Shown in pieces: positions 41,015-49,597 of a stretch of 64,000 nucleotides of DNA. The DNA is taken from contig CAYVBQ010000015.1 in NCBI GenBank assembly GCA_964449775.1, positions 18,851 through 82,850 of the forward strand, in the 5' to 3' direction. A program made the translations under genes and the position numbers. This stretch comes from Fen-1258 sp964449775. Lineage in GTDB: Bacteria; Bacteroidota; Ignavibacteria; Ignavibacteriales; Melioribacteraceae. Each line of letters starts with the position of its first letter. The first letter of the stretch is position 1. The notes below the pieces were generated by a model that was not told where the DNA came from, did no database searches, and was given only the letters and a program-made list of their open reading frames with translations.

Positions 41015-42343
41015 ATGAGCAATAACAGAAAAAAATACCGTTTCGAAACTTTGCAATTGCACGCAGGGCAATCCGTTGATCCTGCAACAAACGCCCGCGC
41101 AGTTCCGATCTATCAAACTACATCTTACAATTTCAACAACACCGATCACGCCGCAAATCTTTTCGGTCTGAAAGAGTTCGGAAACATCTATACACGCATA
41201 ATGAATCCGACAACATCTGTTTTTGAAGAACGAATTGCGGCACTTGAAGGCGGAGCTGCTGCGTTAGCAACTTCATCGGGACAAGCTGCACAATTCCTTG
41301 CTATCAGCACAATTGCAGAAGCTGGAGACAATATTGTTTCAACAAGTTACCTCTATGGCGGAACGTACAATCAATTCAAAGTTACTTTTCCACGACTCGG
41401 TATAAATGTAAAATTTGTTGAGAGTGATGATCCTTCTGCATTTGCTGATGCAATTGATGAAAAGACAAAAGCTATTTACCTTGAAACAATTGCAAACCCG
41501 CGACTGAATGTTCCTGACATCGAAGCGATTGCAAAAGTTGCGCACGCAAATGGTATTCCGTTGATTGTTGATAACACATTCGGCGCCGGCGGATATATTT
41601 GCCGCCCGTTCGATTTCGGCGCAGACATTATCACACACTCAGCAACAAAATGGATTGGCGGTCACGGGACATCAATAGGCGGTGTTATTGTTGACTCCGG
41701 AAAATTCAATTGGGCAAACGGAAAGTTTCCATCGTTCACTGCACCAAGTCCAGGTTATCACGGATTAAATTTCTGGGAAACGTTCGGTGCAAATAGTCCG
41801 TTCGGAAATATTGCATTCATCATCCGCGCAAGAGTTGAACAATTGCGAGATATTGGACCGTGCATCAGCCCGTTTAATTCATTTCTGCTTCTTCAAGGAT
41901 TGGAAACGCTCTCTCTTCGCGTTGAAAGACATTGCGAGAATGCAATCCGTTTAGCTCGATGGTTGAAAGAGCAGCCGCAGGTTGAGTGGGTTCTTTACCC
42001 CGGACTTGAAGAACATCCATTCCATGAAAACGCAAAAAAATATTTTAGAGAAAATTGTTTCGGCGGAATTGTTACGTTCGGCATTAAAGACGGAATCGAA
42101 GCAGGAAAAAAATTCATCAACAACGTTAAACTTGCAAGTCTTCTGGCAAATGTTGGAGATGCAAAAACTTTGGTAATTCATCCTGCATCAACTACACACC
42201 AGCAGTTAAGTGAAAAGGAACAGGAAGATTCCGGCGTAAAACCTGAGATGATAAGAGTCTCGGTTGGAATAGAACATATCGAAGATATTATAGAAGATTT
42301 TAAACGTGCATTTGAATTGATAGGCGAACCGGTTATTGCATAA
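41015..42343 (+). CDS. metY: O-acetylhomoserine sulfhydrylase
   Basis: 442 aa from the ATG at 41015 with AAAGGAGAA upstream; the longer frame begins within the attenuator. Cys/Met metabolism PLP enzyme: GNIYTRIMNPTTSVFEERIAALEGG, the PLP-Lys in THSATKWIGGHGTSIGGVI near residue 210, and a C-terminal DAKTLVIHPASTTHQQL. It replaces the acetyl group of O-acetylhomoserine with sulfide to give homocysteine (or with methanethiol to give methionine). It is the first gene of metY-lysC-metX, behind the tandem leader, so probably repressed when methionine is plentiful. Confidence 0.95.
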   Translation: MSNNRKKYRFETLQLHAGQSVDPATNARAVPIYQTTSYNFNNTDHAANLFGLKEFGNIYTRIMNPTTSVFEERIAALEGGAAALATSSGQAAQFLAISTIAEAGDNIVSTSYLYGGTYNQFKVTFPRLGINVKFVESDDPSAFADAIDEKTKAIYLETIANPRLNVPDIEAIAKVAHANGIPLIVDNTFGAGGYICRPFDFGADIITHSATKWIGGHGTSIGGVIVDSGKFNWANGKFPSFTAPSPGYHGLNFWETFGANSPFGNIAFIIRARVEQLRDIGPCISPFNSFLLLQGLETLSLRVERHCENAIRLARWLKEQPQVEWVLYPGLEEHPFHENAKKYFRENCFGGIVTFGIKDGIEAGKKFINNVKLASLLANVGDAKTLVIHPASTTHQQLSEKEQEDSGVKPEMIRVSVGIEHIEDIIEDFKRAFELIGEPVIA

Positions 42344-42355
42344 GGAGAAAAGAAT

Positions 42356-43807
42356 ATGAAAGTAATTAAATTCGGCGGAACATCAATTGGTACACCGGAA
42401 AGATTTTTAAACGTTGCAAAGATAATTTATAGAAAATCGGAAGAGGAATTTTCTATAGTTGTTCTTTCGGCAATTGGAGGAATTACAGATAATCTTCTCG
42501 AAGCAATTACACTTGCAACTAATGGTAATCAAGAATATCAGAAAACCTTCGAGCACATTAAATCCAGCCACTTCCATTTCATTTCTGAAGTTGTCGCGAC
42601 AAACTATCAAGAAGAAACACAAAAACATATCACCAAACTGTTAGATCAATTGGAAGACAAATTAAGAGGTGTATTTCTTCTAAACGAATGTTCCGATAGG
42701 ATCAGCGATTCGATAGTTACTTACGGTGAATATCTTTCCAACAATTTGATGGTGGGCGTTTTAAGATCGTGTGGTAAAAAATGCGAGTTCTATGACGCAC
42801 GAAAACTTATTATAACAAATTCAAATTTTGGTGATGCTGAAGTAAACTTTTCAGTAACAAATCAGTTGGTGCAAGAATGGTATAATTCATTAAAGAAGAA
42901 TCACATTCCACTTCTAAATGGATTCACCGGTTCAAATGTGAACGGACACATTACAACTCTTGGCAGAAGTGGTTCGGATTTTACAGCTACAATCATTGGC
43001 GGTGCGCTGAAGGCAAGTGTTGTGGAAATCTGGACAGATGTTGACGGTGTACTTAGCGCTGATCCTAAAGTTGTACCATCGGCAATAACGCTCGATGAGT
43101 TGAGTTACGACGAGGCTTCAAGTCTCGCCGTACTCGGCGGAAAAGTAATTCATCCAAAAACAATTTCACCCGTTGAAAAATATCAGGTGCCGGTTAGTAT
43201 TCTCAACACATTCAGACCGGATGAAAAAGGAACATTCATTAGCAGCGCAAACAATCCGAATAATACCGGGATCAAAACAATTACGTATCTAAATGGACTT
43301 TCATCAATCAGTATTTTTGAGGCAGAGTCAAAGTATGGAAGGAAAATTCTTGCACGATTGTTTGGTTTAATAGCGCGTTTGGAAATACCGATCGTAACGA
43401 TCTGCAAATCGGCTTATAACCAATCTATTATTTTCATAGTGCAGACAGAATACCGGAACGCATTCCTAGAAGAGATTGAACGGGAATTCGTATTGGAAAT
43501 TGAAAAAGGATTTATCGGTGAGATAACTTCGAGAAATAATCTATCGCTCATTTCCGTAATCGGCGTTGGGCGCAAATTCACATCTCTCATAGCACGAAGG
43601 ATTTATGATGTTCTTGAGAATAACGAAATAAGAAGTATACTTTTTTTGAACGATCCCGGTTCACTGAACATCTCTTTTATTATTGATTCTGAGGATGTTA
43701 AGAAAACAGTAACTGTTTTGCACAATGAATTCTTTTGGGAATCTTCCGGTAGAAGTGCTTCGGAAATTTCTTTGGAAGAAACCACTACCGCAACAAACGC
43801 AGCTTAA
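42356..43807 (+). CDS. lysC: Aspartate kinase
   Basis: 483 aa, 12 bases after metY with GGAGAA before the ATG. The kinase domain opens VIKFGGTSIGTPER and has the substrate region TTLGRSGSDFTATIIG, then WTDVDGVLSADPK. Two ACT-type regulatory regions fill the last 150 residues. It phosphorylates aspartate, the first step toward homoserine. No homoserine dehydrogenase domain is fused. Its place between metY and metX suggests this isozyme is dedicated to methionine and under the leader's control; whether its ACT domains bind Lys, Thr or SAM is not visible. Confidence 0.93.
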   Translation: MKVIKFGGTSIGTPERFLNVAKIIYRKSEEEFSIVVLSAIGGITDNLLEAITLATNGNQEYQKTFEHIKSSHFHFISEVVATNYQEETQKHITKLLDQLEDKLRGVFLLNECSDRISDSIVTYGEYLSNNLMVGVLRSCGKKCEFYDARKLIITNSNFGDAEVNFSVTNQLVQEWYNSLKKNHIPLLNGFTGSNVNGHITTLGRSGSDFTATIIGGALKASVVEIWTDVDGVLSADPKVVPSAITLDELSYDEASSLAVLGGKVIHPKTISPVEKYQVPVSILNTFRPDEKGTFISSANNPNNTGIKTITYLNGLSSISIFEAESKYGRKILARLFGLIARLEIPIVTICKSAYNQSIIFIVQTEYRNAFLEEIEREFVLEIEKGFIGEITSRNNLSLISVIGVGRKFTSLIARRIYDVLENNEIRSILFLNDPGSLNISFIIDSEDVKKTVTVLHNEFFWESSGRSASEISLEETTTATNAA

Positions 43808-43825
43808 TTAAATCTGGACAAAAAA

Positions 43826-44947
43826 ATGGAATCGAAAATTTCAAACACAGACGAACCAGCAAACAGGATTACTTTCTTCGAACCGTTTCAACTTGAGAGC
43901 GGAGAAGTACTGACGCAAGTAACAGTTGCATACGAAACTTACGGTAAGTTAAACAACACCGGGACAAATGCAATTCTGATCTGTCACGCATTAACCGGTG
44001 ATGCCCACGCATCGGATTACAATTACAACGGCAACGGAAGATCAACCGATACCGTTTCCTCAAAACAGAAAGGTTGGTGGAATGAATTAATAGGTCCAGG
44101 GAAAGCATTCGATCCTTCAATACATTTTATCGTTTGCTCGAATATTCTTGGCGGATGTTACGGCACAACCGGACCAACATCTATTAATCCAATCACCGGC
44201 AAAAAATATGGCGCTGCTTTTCCACAGATAACCGTGCGCGATATGGTAAACCTACAATACCAACTCTTGAATACACTCGGCGTAAATAAACTTGAAGCGG
44301 TCGCAGGAGGATCTCTTGGCGGGATGCAAGTTTTGGAATGGGCATTGATGTTCCCCGAATATGTAGAAAGAATAATTCCCATTGCTACTGCGGCTCAGCA
44401 TTCGGCTTGGTGCATTGGTTTAAATGAAGCAGCACGCAAAACTATAACCGACGACCCGGCATGGGAAAATGGAAATTACATCTCTCAACCAAGTGCAGGG
44501 TTATCAACGGCACGAATGATTGCAATGATTTCTTACAGAAGCGCTGGAAGTTTTAATAAGAAATTTGGAAGAGCAATTAATCGAAACGAAAGTCACCAAG
44601 ACTTTAAATCAAATTCCGAATTTCAAGTTGAGAGTTACTTGCACTATCAAGGCAATAAACTTGTCAGCCGTTTCGATGCAAATACATATCTGTGCATTAC
44701 CCGTGCAATGGATTTACATGACGTTGCACGTGGACGTGGTTTATTAAGAGAAGTTTTGGAAAAGATAAAAGCAAAAACATTATGCATCGGAATCAATTCT
44801 GATATTCTGTACCCGGTGGCAGAGCAAAAGGAAATTGCATCACTTATTCCGAATGCAAAATATTTCGAAATTGATTCTATACACGGACATGACGCATTCC
44901 TGATTGAGTTTGAACAGATAAACAATGCAATAACCAAATTTTTATAA
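43826..44947 (+). CDS. metX: Homoserine O-acetyltransferase
   Basis: 373 aa, 18 bases after lysC. An alpha/beta hydrolase-fold acyltransferase with the nucleophile elbow GGSLGGMQVLEWA near residue 155, family segments ILGGCYGTTGP, INRNESHQD and HDVARGRG, and the catalytic Asp/His in DILYPV and HGHDAFLIEFEQ. It activates homoserine with acetyl-CoA for MetY. With metY and lysC it covers much of the route from aspartate to homocysteine by direct sulfhydrylation. The operon ends here; a heptamer array follows the stop. Confidence 0.95.
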   Translation: MESKISNTDEPANRITFFEPFQLESGEVLTQVTVAYETYGKLNNTGTNAILICHALTGDAHASDYNYNGNGRSTDTVSSKQKGWWNELIGPGKAFDPSIHFIVCSNILGGCYGTTGPTSINPITGKKYGAAFPQITVRDMVNLQYQLLNTLGVNKLEAVAGGSLGGMQVLEWALMFPEYVERIIPIATAAQHSAWCIGLNEAARKTITDDPAWENGNYISQPSAGLSTARMIAMISYRSAGSFNKKFGRAINRNESHQDFKSNSEFQVESYLHYQGNKLVSRFDANTYLCITRAMDLHDVARGRGLLREVLEKIKAKTLCIGINSDILYPVAEQKEIASLIPNAKYFEIDSIHGHDAFLIEFEQINNAITKFL

Positions 44948-44954
44948 TTGGATT

Positions 44955-44989
44955 ACAACTCTCTACGTTCTAAACTCTACACTCTTAAG
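44955..44989. repeat. Heptamer array after metX
   Basis: Units TCTACGT, TCTAAAC, TCTACAC, TCTTAAG with period 7, beginning about 10 bases after the metX stop codon. No opposed partner is seen. Confidence 0.6.
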
Positions 44990-45086
44990 TTTTCAACGGC
45001 AATCATTCTAATTTTGTGCATATGGAAAATAATTTTTACTTCTTTTCTTCTCACCATCTATACTTTAAGTCGCCACGAAAACAATC

Positions 45087-46991
45087 ATGAAAGATTTTTT
45101 ATTCAAATCATTTGAAGAAATGACCGAGAAAGATTACGAAACCGTTGGTTTCAAGTCCGGTCTCGAAATCCACCAACAGTTATTCACCACAAAAAAACTT
45201 TTCTGCCGTTGCCCTGCCGGAAAATATAGCGAGCGTTATGATGCGGAAATATTGCGCCATATGCGTCCAACCCTTTCTGAACTGGGTGAATATGACGGTA
45301 CAGCGTTGATGGAATTCAAAACAAAGAAAGATATCCTTTACAGAATCAACCGTGAAAGCGTTTGCACTTACGAGATGGATGATACACCGCCGTTTCTTAT
45401 AAATGATGATGCGCTTGATATTGCTCTTGAATGCGGAATACTTTTCGAATGTTCAATTGTTGATGAGCTCCACATCGCACGAAAACAATATTTAGATGGG
45501 AGTATTCCAACCGGTTTTCAGCGCACTGCAATCTTTGCACTCGATGGAAAGATTCCTTACAAGAACCGCACGATTGATATTGTGCAAATGTCTATTGAAG
45601 AAGATTCATGCCGTGAAGTTTCCGACACCGGACACCTACGCGTTTATAAAACCGACCGTCTTGGTATGCCGCTGATCGAAACGGTAACCGGACCGAACAT
45701 GCGCACTCCCTTTGAAGTTGCTGAAGTTGCCGAGATTTGTGCAAATATTGTAAGAAGCACGGGAAAAGTCCGCCGTGGTATTGGTGCTGCACGCGAGGAT
45801 GTAAATGTTAGCGTTGAAGGCGGAACTAGAATTGAGATTAAAGGAGTTCCTAAGATTGGAAGAATTCCACACCTCACATATAACGAAGCGATGCGTCAGT
45901 GGAATTTATTGCGTCTGCGCGAAGAGCTGCACAAGAGAGGAATGTCAAAAGAAACTTTCGAAGCAAAAGTTGATGACATTACGCGCATTGTTAAGAAGGC
46001 ACACTATCAACCAATTAGAACAGCTACCGATCAAGGATTACTTGTTAAGTGTATTGTGCTGCGTAGTTACGCCGGGCTACTTCGTTGGCAAACTCAAACC
46101 GATACTTACTTTTCAAAAGAAATCTCCGACCGGGTGCGCGTTATAGCTTGCTTAACAAATATTCCAAACATTATTCATTCCGATAGCAAGGGAGATACTC
46201 TAACTTCGGCAGATTGGCAAAACATTAAACGAACTGTGAGTGCAACTGATAATGATACAATGGTTTTAGTTTGGGGCAATGAAGTTGATGCCGACATGGC
46301 TTCCAAAGAAATCATTATTCGAGCAAAAGAAGCTACAATTGGAGTTCCATCGGAAACCCGTCAGGCGCTGCGCGACGGCACAAACGGTTTTGAAAGAATA
46401 TTACCCGGTGCAGATAGAATGTATCCGGATACCGATTTGCCTCCGACAAGAATCACAGAAGATCGATTGAAAAAATTCCGGTTAAATCTCCCCGAACATT
46501 TCTGGGACAGAGAAAAATGGTATAGAGAACTTGGAATTCCCGAAGATACAATTAGGGAATTATCCATTTCAAAATTTGCAAAGCTGTTCAAGTTCGTTGT
46601 TGAAGAGTGGAAAATTGATTCGACATTTGCTGCTGTTGCGCTGATTCAATTTCCGAAAAGACTGAGTAAGAATGGTACTGCAATCAGTTTGTTGGATGAA
46701 GAAATAATGAGAGAAATATTTTGCTCTTTTAAAGAAGGATTACTTTCACGCAGTGGTGTTTTGATAGCGATGAAAAAAGCAACCAAAAAGGGAAAATTTT
46801 ATCCGGAGTTATTACCGAAACCGGTAACGGCAAAAGAACTCGAAGAAATTATTTCCGAAACTAACAACGAGTTGAGCAAAGTTAAATTGTTAAATAACGA
46901 AAAACGAAAAGAAGTTTTGCTTGGATTTGTAATGAACAAAGTTCGAATGTGTGTGGAAGGAAAAATTGTAGCAAGTAAAATCAATCATTGA
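45087..46991 (+). CDS. gatE: Glutamyl-tRNA(Gln) amidotransferase subunit E (archaeal type)
   Basis: 634 aa, the length of archaeal GatE. The GatB-like cradle domain shows GFKSGLEIHQQLFTTKKLFCRCP, IVQMSIEEDSCREVSDT and YKTDRLGMPLIETVTGP. The AspRS-like GAD insertion occupies about residues 290-410 (VRVIACLTNIPNI, VWGNEVDADMASKEI), followed by DLPPTRI and a helical YqeY-like tail. With GatD it amidates Glu-tRNA(Gln) to Gln-tRNA(Gln), using ammonia from GatD. GatDE is the archaeal enzyme; most bacteria use GatCAB, so its presence in a bacterial chromosome is unusual. Confidence 0.93.
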   Translation: MKDFLFKSFEEMTEKDYETVGFKSGLEIHQQLFTTKKLFCRCPAGKYSERYDAEILRHMRPTLSELGEYDGTALMEFKTKKDILYRINRESVCTYEMDDTPPFLINDDALDIALECGILFECSIVDELHIARKQYLDGSIPTGFQRTAIFALDGKIPYKNRTIDIVQMSIEEDSCREVSDTGHLRVYKTDRLGMPLIETVTGPNMRTPFEVAEVAEICANIVRSTGKVRRGIGAAREDVNVSVEGGTRIEIKGVPKIGRIPHLTYNEAMRQWNLLRLREELHKRGMSKETFEAKVDDITRIVKKAHYQPIRTATDQGLLVKCIVLRSYAGLLRWQTQTDTYFSKEISDRVRVIACLTNIPNIIHSDSKGDTLTSADWQNIKRTVSATDNDTMVLVWGNEVDADMASKEIIIRAKEATIGVPSETRQALRDGTNGFERILPGADRMYPDTDLPPTRITEDRLKKFRLNLPEHFWDREKWYRELGIPEDTIRELSISKFAKLFKFVVEEWKIDSTFAAVALIQFPKRLSKNGTAISLLDEEIMREIFCSFKEGLLSRSGVLIAMKKATKKGKFYPELLPKPVTAKELEEIISETNNELSKVKLLNNEKRKEVLLGFVMNKVRMCVEGKIVASKINH

Positions 46992-46999
46992 AATCTTGG

Positions 47000-47085
47000 C
47001 GTTCTTTGCGCATTCTTTGTGCACTTTGCGTTTAAGCTTTTAACCGCAGAGATCGCAAAGATTTTCGCAAAGCACGCAAAGGAAA
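47000..47085. repeat. Opposed repeat arrays between gatE and gatD
   Basis: GCGTTCTTTGCGCATTC, CTTTGTGCA, CTTTGCGTTT on one side and ATCGCAAAG, TTCGCAAAGCACGCAAAGG on the other are reverse-complement arrays of CTTTGCG-type units with irregular spacing. They fill the 106-base gap. Confidence 0.65.
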
Positions 47086-47097
47086 AAGAAAAATTTT

Positions 47098-48480
47098 ATG
47101 GCAGACGATTACAAAGGTTACCGCGGCAAAGCATTATCGGTTCTTAAAAATTTCAACGCGCTTGTTTGGAGCGATGTTGAAATCAAAACTACAAAAGGAA
47201 ATTACAAGGGCATCATTCTTCCCCGCTCGGAAACTGCCGATTCGCTTCACATCGTAATTAAAATGCCTATCGGCTACAACATCGGGATTGCGGCAGATTC
47301 AGTTACAGATATTCAAATAAGGGGACGAAAAGAAGCGCACTATAAAATTCCGGAAAAAGATTTTCCGTACGAACCGAACAAACCGAAAGTAAAATTACTC
47401 GGCACCGGCGGAACAATCGCAAGCCGTTTGGATTATAGAACGGGCGCAGTTATTCCGGCATTTTCACCTGGAGAACTTTACGGCTCGGTTCCCGAACTGG
47501 CAAATTATTGCAATCTTGAAACAGAAAAACTTTATGGTGTGTTTAGCGAGAACATGGGACCCGATCAATGGAAAGGAACTGCCGAAGCGATTGGAAGGGA
47601 AATTGAAAAAGGTGTTGACGGGATTGTTATCGGTCACGGCACAGACACAATGCATCACACTTCTGCAATATTATCATTCATGGTGCAGAACTCACCAATC
47701 CCGATTGTGATGGTCGGTTCACAAAGATCGAGCGACCGTCCTTCATCAGATGCGGCGCTCAACTTGATGCACAGCGTAAAGACTGCTGCAGAGAGCGACA
47801 TAGCCGAAGTTATGGTTTGCATGTTTGGACCAACTTCGGATTATTACGGATTACTTCACAGAGGAACGCGTGTGCGAAAAATGCATTCAAGTTACCGGTC
47901 AACATTCAGAACTATCGGAGATATACCTATTGCAAAAGTCAGCCGCGATGCAATCACTCCACTCCGTCAGGATTATAAACGCCGGCGCAAAGATCAAAAT
48001 GTTACTATCAATACTGCATTCGAAGAGAAAGTCAGCATAGTTTATTACTATCCCAACATGAAACCGGATATTATTGAATCGTTGATTGATAACGACTACA
48101 AAGGAATTGTCATTGCGGGCACGGGGCTGGGACATGTTAACAAACCTTTGTATCCCGCACTCAAACGCGCTCATGATAAAGGCATTTCAATTTATATGAC
48201 TGTTCAAACTCTTTGGGGTTACGTTCAAATGTATGTGTACGATACCGGTCGCGATATGATGGAACTTGGCGTAATTCCCGGAGAAAATATGCTGCCTGAA
48301 GTTGCCTACATGAAATTGTGCTGGGTGTTGGGACAAACAACAGATCAACAAAAAGTAAAAGAGATAATGCTTACATCAATTGCCGGCGAGATAACAGAAC
48401 GTGAACCGAGCAACGGTTATTTAATTTATCAAGGCGGTTTGCCTGAAGTTGAAGAATTTATTTCGAAGTATGTGAAATGA
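47098..48480 (+). CDS. gatD: Glutamyl-tRNA(Gln) amidotransferase subunit D (archaeal type)
   Basis: 460 aa. The N-terminal 90 or so residues form the small beta domain specific to GatD (ALVWSDVEIKTTKGNYKGIILPR); an ordinary L-asparaginase lacks it. The asparaginase-like domain carries LLGTGGTIASRLDYRTGAV (nucleophile Thr), GIVIGHGTDTMHHTSAIL (Thr/Asp) and GSQRSSDRPSSDA. It hydrolyses glutamine and channels ammonia to GatE. It follows gatE on the same strand across 106 bases of repeat sequence, so the two may be cotranscribed. Confidence 0.93.
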   Translation: MADDYKGYRGKALSVLKNFNALVWSDVEIKTTKGNYKGIILPRSETADSLHIVIKMPIGYNIGIAADSVTDIQIRGRKEAHYKIPEKDFPYEPNKPKVKLLGTGGTIASRLDYRTGAVIPAFSPGELYGSVPELANYCNLETEKLYGVFSENMGPDQWKGTAEAIGREIEKGVDGIVIGHGTDTMHHTSAILSFMVQNSPIPIVMVGSQRSSDRPSSDAALNLMHSVKTAAESDIAEVMVCMFGPTSDYYGLLHRGTRVRKMHSSYRSTFRTIGDIPIAKVSRDAITPLRQDYKRRRKDQNVTINTAFEEKVSIVYYYPNMKPDIIESLIDNDYKGIVIAGTGLGHVNKPLYPALKRAHDKGISIYMTVQTLWGYVQMYVYDTGRDMMELGVIPGENMLPEVAYMKLCWVLGQTTDQQKVKEIMLTSIAGEITEREPSNGYLIYQGGLPEVEEFISKYVK

Positions 48481-48565
48481 CGCTTTTTGTCATTTCATCC
48501 TGAGCGCAGCGAAGGATCTCTTTTATCAGAATTCAGAAAACAGTAATAAGAAAAAATCCTTAGTT

Positions 48566-48593
48566 GAAAGCCGAATGCCGATAGCTGACAGCC
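48566..48593. repeat. Heptamer array after gatD
   Basis: GAAAGCC, GAATGCC, GATAGCT, GACAGCC in strict period 7. It lies in the 320-base gap after gatD together with a CATCCTGAGCGCAGCGAAGGA-type dispersed repeat (from about 48495) and the direct repeat at 48603. Confidence 0.65.
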
Positions 48594-48602
48594 ATAAAAA
48601 AC

Positions 48603-48676
48603 ATCACTGTTCAATTTTCGGTGGACTCAACTCTAGAATGATTGTATAATTACACAGCGACATTTTGATGGGATCA
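48603..48676. repeat. Direct repeat of the ada upstream region, left copy
   Basis: The first 51 bases (ATCACTGTTCAATTTTCGGT onward) are identical to 56012-56062, and the next 23 or so match with a few changes. Beyond that, faint similarity to the first codons of ada continues (TGAATACA, GCACTTTTCC) before fading. The two copies bound the 7.3-kb acetate block. Confidence 0.85.
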
Positions 48677-48803
48677 TTTTTTGAATACAGTTTCAGACAC
48701 AAGCACTTTTCCGCTTCCTCAGTTTCTCTATTGCCTTTCTAATCAGCTAATAATAGTTTGCAGTTGGCAAAATAACCTTAACTCCACTTTATAACATCTT
48801 GAT

Positions 48804-49556
48804 ATGAAAGTTGGATTTGTAACAGACATTCATGAAGACATTGCTAATTTAGAATATGCGTTAGAGTTACTTCATGATGAAAATTGTGATGAGATAATTT
48901 GTCTTGGGGATATTGTTGGTTTTACCATTCCTTTTTATAAGAATATAACTTCTAGAGATGCGGACGCCTGCGTAAAGAGCATAATAAATAATTGTTCTCA
49001 TGTTGTAATAGGCAATCATGATTTATATTCAATTAAAAAAGTGCCTGTTAATAAAGCCGGCTTTGAATATGGAGAAAACTGGTACTCGCTTGATTACGAA
49101 ACTCGCTCCCGCCGTTCTAGAAATAAAATTTGGCTTTATGAAGATAGCGAAATTCCATGCACGCTAAGCCAGGAATCAATTTTATTTCTCAGCTCATTAA
49201 GTGAAACTGCTGTTATTAATTCTATAAATAATTCATTTTTTATCTCTCACTTTTGTCATCCGGATTTTTCCGGTTCAAGCATTCAATTCCCAACTGAGGG
49301 ATTTCATCTTAAAAATCATCTTTCCTTCACCGAGTCCAACGGTTGCGTGTTAAGCTTTTCGGGGCATGGTCATCCGGAAGGTTGTCTTATAGGAAATCCT
49401 GAAAAAATATATAGCCTGAGATTTGGAATTCACGATATAAAAAATGAACCTCAATGGATTGTTGCGCCCAGTATTGCAAGAACTAGCCGCAAGAATGGAG
49501 TTTTAATCTTTGATTCATACAAAATGCAATTGAAAATTATTCCTCTGACCAGATAG
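48804..49556 (+). CDS. Calcineurin-like metallophosphoesterase
   Basis: 250 aa with the full metal-binding set: VTDIHEDIAN (D-x-H), LGDIVGF (GD), VIGNHDLY (GNHD), ISHFCHP and SGHGHPEG (GHxH). It is cytoplasmic, of YfcE/Apa-like size. The substrate could be a phosphodiester, nucleotide or phosphoprotein. It lies 41 bases upstream of the sensor gene and within the block bounded by the ada-region repeats, so a signalling role linked to acetate uptake is possible. Confidence 0.82.
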   Translation: MKVGFVTDIHEDIANLEYALELLHDENCDEIICLGDIVGFTIPFYKNITSRDADACVKSIINNCSHVVIGNHDLYSIKKVPVNKAGFEYGENWYSLDYETRSRRSRNKIWLYEDSEIPCTLSQESILFLSSLSETAVINSINNSFFISHFCHPDFSGSSIQFPTEGFHLKNHLSFTESNGCVLSFSGHGHPEGCLIGNPEKIYSLRFGIHDIKNEPQWIVAPSIARTSRKNGVLIFDSYKMQLKIIPLTR

Positions 49557-49597
49557 ATCATTTACAATGTTTTATATTTTCAAATATGGAGAAGAAC

